A model generated the notes under the pieces. The model had not been told where the DNA came from, did no database searches, and was given only the letters and a program-made list of their open reading frames with translations. From the NCBI GenBank assembly GCA_045113695.1, contig JBGUJG010000093.1:1-64000 (forward strand): a DNA stretch of 64,000 nt, in the 5' to 3' direction. Source of the stretch: UBA4246 sp045113695 (lineage in GTDB: Bacteria > Bacillota > Clostridia > Christensenellales > Aristaeellaceae). Of the stretch, positions 18,368 through 27,073 are shown piece by piece. The position numbers and the translations under genes are program-made. The first letter of the stretch is position 1. Each line of letters starts with the position of its first letter.

Positions 18368-19276
18368 ATGGAACCGATTCTGGTGATCATGGCGGCAGGG
18401 ATGGGCAGCCGGTACGGCGGCATGAAGCAGATTGACCCGATCGGGCCGGACGGGGAAGTGATCCTGGATTACAGCCTGTTCGACGCAAAGCGGGCAGGTT
18501 TCCGGCGCGTGATTTTTCTGATCAAGCACGAGATGGAAGAAGCCTTCCGGGAAGCCGTCGGCAGGCGGGCTGAAAAGCACCTGGAAGTTTCGTATGCTTT
18601 CCAGGAAAAGGAAATGCTGCCGGCGGGGTTCTCCGTGCCGGAAGGCCGGGTGAAGCCCTGGGGGACCGGGCACGCCGTGCTCTGCTGCAGGGCCCTGATC
18701 GACGCGCCGTTCGCGGCGATCAACGCGGACGATTACTACGGCCCGGACGCGTTTGAGAAGGCATACGGTTTTCTGTCCCAGGCCCGGGAGCCCGGATGTT
18801 ATATGATGGTGGGCTACCGCCTCAGCAATACCCTGAGCGAAACGGGCTATGTGTCCCGCGGCGTCTGCCTGACGGATGAGAACGGCCTGCTCCGCGGCAT
18901 CCGCGAAACGACCCACATCGTCAGCAGTTCGGACGGTCCCCTTGCGACCGAGGACGGACAGAACTACCGCCTGCTTGATCCGGGCAGCGTGGTCAGCATG
19001 AACCTGTGGGGCTTTACGCCGGATTTCCTGCAGGCGCTGGAGACCGGCTTTGTGTCCTTCCTGCGGGACGAGATGCCGGACAACCCGCTGAAGGCTGAGT
19101 ATTACCTGCCTTTCGCGGTCAACGCGCTGATCGAAAAGGGAAAAGCCTCCGTTCAGGTGCTCCCGAATGCCGGCCGCTGGTGGGGCGTGACCTACCGGGA
19201 AGACAAGCCCAAGGTACAGCAGGCCATGGTCCGCCTGCGGGATGAAGGGGTCTATCCCGCGCCGCTGTGGGGCTGA
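18368..19276 (+). CDS. Sugar-phosphate nucleotidyltransferase family protein
   Basis: 302 residues. The N-terminal nucleotide-binding signature is modified but clear (VIMAAGMGSRYGGMKQIDPI), with Asp-containing INADDYYGPDAF further on and a NAGRWWGVTYREDKP C-terminal stretch. Such proteins transfer NMP to sugar or polyol phosphates for envelope precursors. It lacks a hexapeptide-repeat acyltransferase domain. A similar standalone form is often found near kinase genes in Clostridia, but none is adjacent here, so the sugar is unknown. GGAGG is placed just upstream of the start. Confidence 0.88.
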   Translation: MEPILVIMAAGMGSRYGGMKQIDPIGPDGEVILDYSLFDAKRAGFRRVIFLIKHEMEEAFREAVGRRAEKHLEVSYAFQEKEMLPAGFSVPEGRVKPWGTGHAVLCCRALIDAPFAAINADDYYGPDAFEKAYGFLSQAREPGCYMMVGYRLSNTLSETGYVSRGVCLTDENGLLRGIRETTHIVSSSDGPLATEDGQNYRLLDPGSVVSMNLWGFTPDFLQALETGFVSFLRDEMPDNPLKAEYYLPFAVNALIEKGKASVQVLPNAGRWWGVTYREDKPKVQQAMVRLRDEGVYPAPLWG

Positions 19277-19371
19277 ATAAACGAAAGGACCGGGATGCTG
19301 CTTAAAACATGCGTTTTTGGTGAAAAAGTGCGGTTTTTCCCGGAACGGGCGTATTTGAAAGAAAAAGACAC

Positions 19372-19401
19372 TTGTATCATCCCGGGCATTGGTGTTATAA
19401 T
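19372..19401 (+). promoter_or_regulatory. Promoter for the STAS gene pair
   Basis: TTGTAT (19372-19377) and TATAAT (19396-19401), spacer 18 nt, 53 bp before the GTG start. Confidence 0.6.
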
Positions 19402-19454
19402 CGTACCATATCGATGGGCAAAACAAAACTTTGAACCGGAAAGGAGTTTTATCC

Positions 19455-19751
19455 GTGAAAATTACCAAGAATCAGACAGGCAAGTCTCTGGTGCTTTCAG
19501 TGCAGGGCCGTCTGGATACACTGACCGCGCCTGAGCTTGAGGAAGTGTTCAGGCAGTCGCTGGGAGACGCTGAGGACCTGACGCTGGATTTCAGCGAGCT
19601 GGATTATATTTCTTCCGCCGGCCTGCGGGCGCTGGTAGGCGCTGAGCGCGAAATGAGGGGAAAGGGCGGCATGAAGATCGTTCATGCCAGCGAACTGGTC
19701 AGGGAAGTTTTTGAAGTGACGGGCTTTGCCACCGTACTGAACGTGGAATGA
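19455..19751 (+). CDS. STAS domain anti-sigma factor antagonist
   Basis: 98 residues from a GTG at 19455, which has AAAGGAG 8 nt upstream; an upstream in-frame TTG at 19431 lacks this. It is a single STAS domain (SpoIIAA/RsbV type) with the conserved phosphorylatable serine region in DFSELDYISSAGLRAL. Such proteins bind an anti-sigma kinase when unphosphorylated. The next gene, 25 bp downstream, encodes an ATPase-fold protein that could be its partner. No sigma factor gene is near, so the output is unknown. Confidence 0.9.
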   Translation: MKITKNQTGKSLVLSVQGRLDTLTAPELEEVFRQSLGDAEDLTLDFSELDYISSAGLRALVGAEREMRGKGGMKIVHASELVREVFEVTGFATVLNVE

Positions 19752-19776
19752 TCAAAGCGGAAGGGAGATCAGCGCG

Positions 19777-20310
19777 ATGAAATCAGACGTCGTCCAGGTC
19801 GACAACATGGAACACGGCTACCGCGAGGCGAGAGAGCAGACAGTCAAGTCCGCTGTTTTCAGGGGGCTGGACAGGCAGAATATCCTGCATCTCCAATTGC
19901 TGACGGAAGAAATGCTGAGCATGGTTCACAGCATCGCGGGAGAGCTGAAAGCGCTTTTCTGGGTAGAGAGCGAGGGAAATACCTTTGATCTTCACCTGAC
20001 TTCCGAAATTGTGATGGACAGGGAAACCCGGCAGATGCTGATCGACGTTTCCACTTCGAAAAAGAACGAGGCGGCCGGCAGTTTCCTGGGCAAGCTCCGG
20101 AACGCTTTTGAGGAGGCGCGGGTGTCCAATACGGAACGCACCTATTTCGAGCTTCCTCTGGACGTTCAGGTGGACGTGACGGGCAGGGACATCCAGGGCA
20201 CGGAATGGGACCGTTTTGAACAGTCCGTTCTTCACAGAATGGCTAACGGTGTCAAGATCTTTATCCGCGGCAAGGATGTGCACATGGTTGTCACGAAGGT
20301 CTTTTTATGA
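19777..20310 (+). CDS. Anti-sigma-factor-like protein with degenerate ATPase fold
   Basis: 177 residues. LHLQLLTEEMLSMVHSIAGE resembles the N-box helix of GHKL/HATPase anti-sigma kinases (SpoIIAB/RsbW), which would pair with the STAS protein upstream. However, I cannot find the Asp-x-Gly and glycine-rich ATP-lid boxes: the expected region reads MLIDVSTSKKNEAAG. It may be a pseudokinase that binds the STAS protein without phosphorylating it. No membrane segment. A strong bidirectional terminator lies about 40 bp after the stop. Function is inferred from gene order and weak sequence pattern. Confidence 0.7.
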   Translation: MKSDVVQVDNMEHGYREAREQTVKSAVFRGLDRQNILHLQLLTEEMLSMVHSIAGELKALFWVESEGNTFDLHLTSEIVMDRETRQMLIDVSTSKKNEAAGSFLGKLRNAFEEARVSNTERTYFELPLDVQVDVTGRDIQGTEWDRFEQSVLHRMANGVKIFIRGKDVHMVVTKVFL

Positions 20311-20347
20311 GTTCTTCCCCGGAACTGCCATAGGAACAGGCAGGAAA

Positions 20348-20383
20348 ACCCGGTCAGCGGCTGCTGACCGGGTCCGTGTTTTT
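20348..20383. terminator. Bidirectional terminator between convergent genes
   Basis: A perfect 11-bp stem, ACCCGGTCAGC (20348-20358) with GCTGACCGGGT (20363-20373), loop GGCT. T-rich sequence follows at 20379-20383 on the plus strand, and TTTT follows on the minus strand, so it can end both the STAS unit and the secreted-protein gene. Confidence 0.85.
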
Positions 20384-20387
20384 GGGG

Positions 20388-21146
20388 TTATTCTGCTGTC
20401 ACATAGCGGATGTTTTCATCCGGGCTCAGTTCGTTGATCCAGGTCAGGACGACCTTTCCGGCGTCATTCTGGGACATCCGGAAGCAGCCTTTCGCGCCGG
20501 AAACGGAAGGTTCGCCCGGTTCAGGCGCTTCCGTCTCGCCGGTGATGGGAATGTCGTAGAACGCTCCGTCGGTGTACACGAGGGCTTCCTGTTCGCAGTC
20601 GTAGCGGATCTGCGCCCGGAACAGATACGCGCCGTGGGTCATGGGGGAGACGATCTCCGCGGTCCAGCCGCCGTTTTCGTTTTTCCGGACGGTCAGGACG
20701 CTGAACTGGGTTGTTTCTTCCAGCCAATCGCCGCACAGAACGCCGGAAAGATCTTCATCGCCCGGGGAAGCGGTATAAAAACCGCCGGTTGCTTCCGTAA
20801 TCTGTCCGTCTTTCACCAGCAGATCGATCCCGTGCATCTGGTCGCAGACCGGGCCGCTGAAGTGCCGCAGGCAGACCGTCGCCGTGCCGTCCTGAACGGG
20901 GAGGTAACGGATTGTCAGGGTATCGTCCGTCCGCTCCGTCCCGCTCAGTTCCACAACAGGATGATCGGCGTCGATCCGCTCCGCGTTCCATTCCCCGCTG
21001 TCTGCAGGATCCAGGGCGATCTTCAGGATATAGCAGCCGTCTTCCAGCGAACCGGTGAAGAGCGGGTGTTCGGGCGCTTCCGCCAGGGCGAACGTGCAGG
21101 AGAACATTACGGTGAGTACAGTCAGGGTCAGCAGCAGCTTTTTCAT
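20388..21146 (-). CDS. Secreted protein of unknown function
   Basis: 252 residues with a clear signal peptide (MKKLLLTLTVLTVMFSCTFALAEA, cleavage near AEA), so exported. The mature part is acidic and beta-rich in pattern, with an internal stretch DGTATVCLRHFSG and Cys residues that could form disulfides. It starts 23 bp after the M4 metallopeptidase gene on the same strand and is probably co-transcribed. By analogy with protease-inhibitor pairs it might restrain or assist the peptidase, but no family match is recognised, so this is speculation. The start has AAAGGAAC upstream. Confidence 0.85.
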   Translation of the reverse strand: MKKLLLTLTVLTVMFSCTFALAEAPEHPLFTGSLEDGCYILKIALDPADSGEWNAERIDADHPVVELSGTERTDDTLTIRYLPVQDGTATVCLRHFSGPVCDQMHGIDLLVKDGQITEATGGFYTASPGDEDLSGVLCGDWLEETTQFSVLTVRKNENGGWTAEIVSPMTHGAYLFRAQIRYDCEQEALVYTDGAFYDIPITGETEAPEPGEPSVSGAKGCFRMSQNDAGKVVLTWINELSPDENIRYVTAE

Positions 21147-21169
21147 GTTTCATGTTCCTTTCTTCTGGG

Positions 21170-23743
21170 TTATTCGGCGGGTGTTTCTTCCGCCGCGGTT
21201 TCCGGGACTGTCAGCCTGAGGCTTTCGAGCCCCGCTGCGGGCAGGTCGATGACGGATGGGGCCTGGGACGCTTTGTTTCCGGCATTCTGCCCCTCTGCCC
21301 GCGGGGCGGGAGTCAGGAACCGGTCGATCAGGCTGATCACTTCGTCTGTCAGCGCATTCAGCATTTCCTCGTCCAGTCCTTCCGCACTGTCTTTGGAAGT
21401 GAGAATGGTCATCAGGTCGTACCACCGGCCGCCTGCCAGAACAGCCAGGCCGCGGGGGGAGTAGTCTTCTTCGTCCATGTTGATCAGCAGATAGAACGTC
21501 GGGACATCGCGCAGCACCATGGAGGCAGTGCCGTCCTGGGAACGCCAGGTCAGGTACTGACAGACGCTGGTGCCGAGAACTTCCCTGAGCAGTACCTGGA
21601 GGGAGGCTTCATCGTTTTCGGCAAGTGCACGGAGTATTTCGTCGATCTTCCAGTTCTGCCTGAATTCGGCGAAACCTTTTTCCAGCGCCTCCTGATCCGC
21701 GTCGTTCCCCCACAGGGCTTTCAGGAACCCCCCTAGCAGGGATGAGACGTCGTTTACCTTGCGCTGAATATCCTCCGGGTCCACCTGGACGGCGAACAGC
21801 ACCCAGTGGTCGTCGGCAATGTCCCCGCTGTCGGGCAGGGTCAGCCGGACCAGCCTGCGGTTTTCAGGCAGGGATTCGGGTACGCCGGTTTCTGTCATGC
21901 GGGTCTGCGCAATCAGGGTGTCCACCGCTTCCCGGTACGCTTCGCAGCCGCTGACGGGGACGGCCCACTTCAGCAGTTCAGCCAGCTGGGGATAATCCAT
22001 ATCCGGGGTCATGCAGCTGGCCACGGTGAGCCAGTAGACCTTCGCGGTTTCCGGCGGCATGCCGTAGTCCATGGTCAGCCGGGCAGCCACCAGGTTCAGC
22101 AGGGAAGAGTTGATGTGCACGCCGCCGCGGTCGTTCATGTCGTTCGGCGTATCGGTGGGGGGAGCGTAGAACAGGTCCCATACGTGCTCCGGCTGCTCGA
22201 ACAGATGCGGATCCAGCATGGAGCGGATGATGGTGCCGGAGCTTTCGCCCATCAGCCACCTGCTGTCGCCGGTTTCCTCGATCTGTTCGCAGAGATTGCC
22301 GAGAATGTCGGACATGGCCTCATTGATCGCGCCGTTGTCGTTCAGGTACAGGTTGGTGTTCATCAGGGTGGTGGTTACCCCGTGGGTGAACTCGTGCACG
22401 AACACATCCAGCGCCTGGCCGAGGTAGGTGTTTCTGCCGTAGGCGAAGCATTGCCATCCGTTCAGCAGGCCGGCGTACGCGGCATTGAAGACGTCTTCCC
22501 CGTTTTTCAGGCAAAGGCCCTTGAGCAGCAGGATCGGGGTGCCGATGCCGTCCGGCCCGCGCCAGCCCATCTCCGCATAGAAGTCCCAGGCTTTGATCAG
22601 GTGGTAATAGGTGATCAGGTCTTCATCCTCCCAGCCGCTGTTATCCGGAGAGGAGATGAGGTTGACCGTCTGATCCCCGTAGGCCAGGGCGGCGAAATCG
22701 CCCAGGGCGATCTTGCGTTCCGGGTCGGCCAGATACCACACGCCCGTCCGGGTGTCCCGCATGACGGGAACGGTGATCTCCATGGAAGTATGCCCGTGGC
22801 CGGCGACGGTGCCGCTCCATTCGCTCTTTTCCATGAACTCAAAGGCGTATTCGGCCGGGAAGCCGCCCTGGTTGGCGGAATTGCCGGGCATGGTCACGGC
22901 AGCGCTGTGCAGATAGGTTCCGTCCGCGCCGACATAGTGGGCCAGATAGGGCAGGTCCACGGAGCGGACATCGGCAAAGCGGGGGTTTTCCGTATACACG
23001 ATCCACACCAGCCGGTCCGGCGCAGCTTCTTCGGCTTCCTCGTCGAGGGGATTGACCAGCGGCAGGATGGCCCGGGCGGTATACTCCGGCATCACGCTGT
23101 CTTCAAATCCCTGATCGCTCAGGTGTTTCCGGACGATCTCCTCTGCTTCTTCCGCGGGGATTTCCTGAACGCCGGTGCTCTCCGGAACGCCGGAAGAAAG
23201 GGAGCTGAATACGGCACTTACCTGTCCGTCCTCCGCGGTGACGATTTTCACCGTACTGGCGATGACCGTCAGCCCTTCGTACACCTGCTGGAAGACAAAC
23301 GCACGGATCCCGGAAGGGGCGGTGATCCTGGACCACAGGCGCAGGTCGGCGTCTTCCGGAGCGCCGAGCAGGCCGGTCAGGCGGTATACGGCCCGGTAGG
23401 CGTCCATCGCCGTCTCCACTCTGCCAAGGGCTTTTGCCCCGTCGATCATATAGATCCGCCCGTTCTGCTTGAGGATCCGGACATCCGGGTTTTCCCTTTT
23501 CAGGGTCTCTTCCGTCACGGGCGACCGGAGGCCGTTGTTTTTCTCCCGGGCGACCGTCGCGTCCCAGGCCCGGGCGTCCATGTTCACCATGTTTTTCAGC
23601 ATGTCTTCGGTCTGAATGGTGAACCCGCGGGATACGGCAGCCGTGCTTTTTTCAGGGGCCGCTGCGCTTTCCGCGCTGACAGCCGTCAGTAAACCTGGAA
23701 TCAGCATCAGGATGGCCAGAAATCCGGCCAGCCATTTTTTCAT
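21170..23743 (-). CDS. M4 family (thermolysin-like) metallopeptidase, secreted
   Basis: 857 residues from the ATG at 23743; a TTG at 23752 fits the AAGGA ribosome site better and would add three residues. A signal peptide (KKWLAGFLAILMLIPGLLTA) is followed by an FTP/PepSY-type propeptide and an M4 catalytic domain with HEFTHG at about 449-454 and the third zinc ligand Glu in GAINEAMSDILGN. The His of the transition state is in NDRGGVHINSSLLN. After the M4 fold (about residue 610) is an unusual C-terminal extension of roughly 240 residues ending in a Pro/Glu-rich tail. It digests extracellular protein. Divergent from the surface protein at 23930. Confidence 0.94.
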   Translation of the reverse strand: MKKWLAGFLAILMLIPGLLTAVSAESAAAPEKSTAAVSRGFTIQTEDMLKNMVNMDARAWDATVAREKNNGLRSPVTEETLKRENPDVRILKQNGRIYMIDGAKALGRVETAMDAYRAVYRLTGLLGAPEDADLRLWSRITAPSGIRAFVFQQVYEGLTVIASTVKIVTAEDGQVSAVFSSLSSGVPESTGVQEIPAEEAEEIVRKHLSDQGFEDSVMPEYTARAILPLVNPLDEEAEEAAPDRLVWIVYTENPRFADVRSVDLPYLAHYVGADGTYLHSAAVTMPGNSANQGGFPAEYAFEFMEKSEWSGTVAGHGHTSMEITVPVMRDTRTGVWYLADPERKIALGDFAALAYGDQTVNLISSPDNSGWEDEDLITYYHLIKAWDFYAEMGWRGPDGIGTPILLLKGLCLKNGEDVFNAAYAGLLNGWQCFAYGRNTYLGQALDVFVHEFTHGVTTTLMNTNLYLNDNGAINEAMSDILGNLCEQIEETGDSRWLMGESSGTIIRSMLDPHLFEQPEHVWDLFYAPPTDTPNDMNDRGGVHINSSLLNLVAARLTMDYGMPPETAKVYWLTVASCMTPDMDYPQLAELLKWAVPVSGCEAYREAVDTLIAQTRMTETGVPESLPENRRLVRLTLPDSGDIADDHWVLFAVQVDPEDIQRKVNDVSSLLGGFLKALWGNDADQEALEKGFAEFRQNWKIDEILRALAENDEASLQVLLREVLGTSVCQYLTWRSQDGTASMVLRDVPTFYLLINMDEEDYSPRGLAVLAGGRWYDLMTILTSKDSAEGLDEEMLNALTDEVISLIDRFLTPAPRAEGQNAGNKASQAPSVIDLPAAGLESLRLTVPETAAEETPAE

Positions 23744-23854
23744 ATGCTTCAAATCATACACATCCTTTTCTGATCGAATTTGTGAAACGCTGATGCGTTT
23801 CATGAATTGATACGTCCGTGTAAGGGAACTGGCATGCTAAGATGATAAAATCTC

Positions 23855-23884
23855 TTGACATATCAAAAACAAACAATATATAAT
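23855..23884 (+). promoter_or_regulatory. Strong sigma-A promoter of the surface-protein gene
   Basis: TTGACA (23855-23860) and TATAAT (23879-23884), spacer 18 nt, about 45 bp before the start codon. The TTG here opens a longer reading frame in phase with the gene, but it is the -35 box, not a start. Confidence 0.85.
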
Positions 23885-23929
23885 CGGTTTGTGCATAAAA
23901 AACTTATGACAGACAGGAGATCGTTCAGC

Positions 23930-26713
23930 ATGAAGAAAGGAATTGCGTTTCTGTTTATTCTGACGATGCTGGTGGGGCTGTGTGCCTGTGCTTCTGCCGC
24001 TGTGCTGACTCTTCCGTCCGGTGTCAGGGTCATTGAAGCGGAAGCGTTTTATGGGGACAAGAAACTGGACCAGGTCGTCCTGCCGGAGGGCCTGACCGAT
24101 ATCAAAAGCAAGGCTTTTGCCAATTCTTCGGTCAGGAAAATCAATCTGCCGCAAAGCCTGACTTTTATCGCGGAAAATACATTTGCCAATGTGAGCAGTC
24201 TTGTGGTGGTTGCTGTTCCGGCGACGTACGCTTATGAATGGGCGGACCGGCACAATTATACCATCGAGGATGCCTTCCCGACGCTTTCCCTTGGCAGTCA
24301 CGGCGACCGTGTCCGTCTCGTTCAGGAATACCTGGATGTATGTGGATATCTGTCCGGTACAGCGGACGGTGTATTCGGAACGGCGCTGGTCAATGACGTG
24401 AAGAGGTTTCAGCAGGATAAGGGACTGACTGTAAACGGAAAAGTGGATCTGAATACCTGGAAGAAGCTCAAAGAGACCTATCAGACGATCCCCGTGATCC
24501 TGACCCAGCCGGTCGGCCAGCTGGTGGAAGAAGGCGCTTTGGCTGTGTTCACGGTGGAAGCTGAAAACGCTGTGAGCTATCAGTGGCAGTTCAGCACGGA
24601 CGGAACCGTCTGGGCAAAGATGACCAATGACTCCTTCTGGCAGGGAAACAAAACGGATACGCTGTCCTTTACCGCAACCAGTGCCAATCTTCATTACTGG
24701 TTCCGTGTCGTCGTGACCGGGCAGAGCGAAACCAGAGTTTCCGAACCTGCCCAGCTGACAGTCGTTCCTCCGCCGGACATCCAGCCGGCTGATCAGGAAG
24801 CGGCGGCAGGCGAAACCGTTTCTTTCTTCGTGAGGATTTATCGTGCTGTCAGTTATCAATGGCAATTCAGCACAGATGGTAATGTATGGAAATCACTGAC
24901 GAACAACTCCTTGTGGCAGGGCTGTACAACAGATACACTGACATTTACCGCCCGTGCGATGCATAACGGTTACCGGTTCCGTGCTGCGGCAACGGATGCG
25001 GCCGGTGCGACAGCCTTCTCTGATTCTGCCACGCTGACGATCATCCCGCCGCCCACCTTTGTTGTCCAGCCGGAAGACAGGGAAGTGATGGCCGGCAGCC
25101 AGGCTGCATTCCAGGCTCTTGCAGCTCAGGCTGACAGCTATCGCTGGGAATGCAGCGCTGATAACGGCAGCGAATGGTTTGAAGTGGAAGGGTACACGTC
25201 GAGCGTTCTGTCTTTTAAAGCTTACCGTGAGCATGATGATCTTCTGTTCCGCGCCGTTGCGATTGGGCGGGGAGGCGAAACTGTATCCAGCGCTGCCAGG
25301 CTGACCGTGATCAATCCGCCGGCGGTCATACAGGATCCGGCCGATCAGGAAACGGCGGTGGATGGCATCGTTACCTTTACCGTGAGAGCAAATTATGCCC
25401 AAAGCTATCAATGGCAGTTCAGCTGGGATATTGATGATGATGAGTCCTGGAAAGCTTTGGGTAATGAGGCTTTCTGGCACGGCAGCAAGACCGACACCCT
25501 GTCTTTTACCGCTTCCCAGAGATATAACGGGATATGGCTCCGCGTTGCTGTGTCAGGGGCGGGTATTACCGTCTTCTCGAATCCCGCCAGACTGATCATC
25601 GTCCCGCCGCCGGTAATCATCAATCATCCGGAAGACAGGGAAGCCAATCCGAATCAGATCACCTTCTTCCGGATCACTGCCAGGGACGCGGACAGCTACC
25701 GCTGGGAATGCAGCGGAGACGGAGAGACATGGAGCACCCTGAGCGACGGCGCTTTATGGTATGATTGTCATACGCCCATTCTGAAAGTCTATGCTGACAT
25801 GGATTATGACGGTTACTGGTTCCGCGGTGTTGCGATCGGGGTGGGAGGAGAAACCGCTTCCAATCCAGCCAGGCTGACCGTCAGGAAAGTACCGGTCATT
25901 CTCACAGACCCTTCTGATCAGGAAGCTGTTGCCGGGGAAGATGTTACATTCACTGTGGAAGCAGTAAACGCCGGCAGCTATTACTGGGAAGCCAGCCAGA
26001 ATAATGGGGAAACCTGGCAGCGCCTGACCAATGGCGCTTTCTGGCGGGGCAACAAAACGGATACACTGACTTTTACGGTTTCCAGCCGGTATCTAGGTTA
26101 CCTGTTCCGCGTGGCTCTGACCGGACAGGATGAAACTGTGACGGATCCCGTCTTTTCCCAGCCGGCCAGGCTTACCCTGAGGGTCCATGCGCCTGTCAAT
26201 GCGGCTGCCGAAGTCCTCAGTCATACGTCAGTCCGGCTGACCTGGGCCGGTTCCGGAGAAGTGGATGGATACCTGATCCGTGTTTCCGACGGGACGGGGG
26301 AGCCGTATATTTACGCTGCGACGCAGAATGAAGCAACAAGTATTACCGTCGCAAATCTGAACGATTCCACAGATTACACCTTCTATATTTCCGGTTTTAT
26401 CGGCGACTATGAGAGCAAAAAAGCAGCCGTTGAAGTCAGCACGGCAAGCCCTGAGGCACCTGCAACGGTTGCCGCATCTGCCGTCAGTTCTTCATCGATC
26501 GCGTTGTCCTGGAGCGCTGTCGAACATGCCGAGGGGTATTATGTCTACATGTTGTCCGGGGATCATGTACCTGTAAAAATACTCAGCGTCAATGCAAGAA
26601 CGTGCGTTGTCGATCACCTGGAGCAGCTGACAAAATACACTTTCTATGTTTCCGCTTATTGCGGAAACCTGGAGAGTGAAAAAACCGCTGCGACCGCCTG
26701 GACGCTCTACTGA
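23930..26713 (+). CDS. Secreted multi-domain protein: LRR, PG-binding, six Ig-like, two FN3 domains
   Basis: 927 residues from ATG 23930 (ACAGGAGATC upstream). In order: signal peptide (about 1-24); a short BspA-type leucine-rich segment (about 25-115); a peptidoglycan-binding domain (about 118-185, LGSHGDRVRLVQEYLDVCGY and FGTALVNDVKRFQQDKGL); six Ig-like repeats of about 90 residues each with SYQWQFS-type and TDTLTF-type cores; two FN3-like domains (WAGSGEVDGYLIRV, WSAVEHAEGYYVYM). No sortase motif or membrane anchor is visible, so attachment is probably through the peptidoglycan-binding domain. Likely a wall-held adhesin or scaffold. It shares the LRR start with the giant protein at 38-44 kb. 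Confidence 0.9.
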   Translation: MKKGIAFLFILTMLVGLCACASAAVLTLPSGVRVIEAEAFYGDKKLDQVVLPEGLTDIKSKAFANSSVRKINLPQSLTFIAENTFANVSSLVVVAVPATYAYEWADRHNYTIEDAFPTLSLGSHGDRVRLVQEYLDVCGYLSGTADGVFGTALVNDVKRFQQDKGLTVNGKVDLNTWKKLKETYQTIPVILTQPVGQLVEEGALAVFTVEAENAVSYQWQFSTDGTVWAKMTNDSFWQGNKTDTLSFTATSANLHYWFRVVVTGQSETRVSEPAQLTVVPPPDIQPADQEAAAGETVSFFVRIYRAVSYQWQFSTDGNVWKSLTNNSLWQGCTTDTLTFTARAMHNGYRFRAAATDAAGATAFSDSATLTIIPPPTFVVQPEDREVMAGSQAAFQALAAQADSYRWECSADNGSEWFEVEGYTSSVLSFKAYREHDDLLFRAVAIGRGGETVSSAARLTVINPPAVIQDPADQETAVDGIVTFTVRANYAQSYQWQFSWDIDDDESWKALGNEAFWHGSKTDTLSFTASQRYNGIWLRVAVSGAGITVFSNPARLIIVPPPVIINHPEDREANPNQITFFRITARDADSYRWECSGDGETWSTLSDGALWYDCHTPILKVYADMDYDGYWFRGVAIGVGGETASNPARLTVRKVPVILTDPSDQEAVAGEDVTFTVEAVNAGSYYWEASQNNGETWQRLTNGAFWRGNKTDTLTFTVSSRYLGYLFRVALTGQDETVTDPVFSQPARLTLRVHAPVNAAAEVLSHTSVRLTWAGSGEVDGYLIRVSDGTGEPYIYAATQNEATSITVANLNDSTDYTFYISGFIGDYESKKAAVEVSTASPEAPATVAASAVSSSSIALSWSAVEHAEGYYVYMLSGDHVPVKILSVNARTCVVDHLEQLTKYTFYVSAYCGNLESEKTAATAWTLY

Positions 26714-26827
26714 CGGAGGGTGAAACATTCTTTCCGTATATAATACTGTTTTTCATCTAGAACATGTGCAGATGCGGGATGGATTTTGTGCCAGATCAAG
26801 GAAGACGTCTGAAAGCGTACCCGTAGG

Positions 26828-26885
26828 TACGGTGAGGACGGCTGACACAGAGATGGCGCAAAAGGCGCCCGCAGATGTGCATGGG
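26828..26885 (+). repeat. Direct repeat copy A (58 bp)
   Basis: Aligns without gaps to 26999-27056, with 50 of 58 bases identical; the longest shared core is CTGACACAGAGATGGC. Copies start 171 bp apart. A shared TCTGAAA also lies about 20 bp upstream of each. Confidence 0.8.
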
Positions 26886-26917
26886 TTAGGTGAAAATCAG
26901 TAAAAAGACCATTTCAG

Positions 26918-26956
26918 CAGCATACCCCCGCAGGAAGTTCCTGCGGGGGTATGCTG
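26918..26956. terminator. Palindromic hairpin, 19-bp perfect stem
   Basis: The arms at 26918-26936 and 26938-26956 are perfectly complementary around a single G, with a CCCCCGCAGGAA core. It lies between the convergent surface-protein and ABC permease genes and between the two direct repeats. On the minus strand TTTTT follows about 12 nt after the stem. Probably a bidirectional terminator. Confidence 0.7.
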
Positions 26957-26998
26957 TGCGTTCTGCTGATCGTAAAGTCTGAAACGGCTGCTGCCTGC

Positions 26999-27056
26999 TA
27001 CGGCGAGGAGGACTGACACAGAGATGGCTCCAAATGCGCCTGCAGATGCGCATGGG
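26999..27056 (+). repeat. Direct repeat copy B (58 bp)
   Basis: Second copy of the repeat at 26828-26885, ending 17 bp before the stop of the ABC permease gene. Confidence 0.8.
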
Positions 27057-27073
27057 GCAGAAGTCCACCAGTA

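Larger units (their letters stand above)
26714..27073. other. Intergenic stretch without genes: two direct repeats flanking a palindrome
   Basis: No convincing reading frame here. It holds a 58-bp direct repeat in two copies and a 39-bp palindrome between them, listed separately. The rest is unremarkable, with an AT-rich patch at 26736-26760. Confidence 0.7.

Noticed and set aside
21806..23692. Plus-strand frame of about 630 codons opposite the M4 peptidase
   Set aside because: The minus-strand frame has HEFTHG and a signal peptide; this one has neither motif nor ribosome site.
23855..23929. TTG at 23855 as the start of the surface protein
   Set aside because: That TTG is the -35 promoter box (TTGACA); the ATG at 23930 has a good ribosome site and signal peptide.
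26886..27068. 60-codon minus-strand frame between the surface protein and ABC permease
   Set aside because: It spans the palindrome and a direct repeat, has many Arg and Cys residues and no family match.
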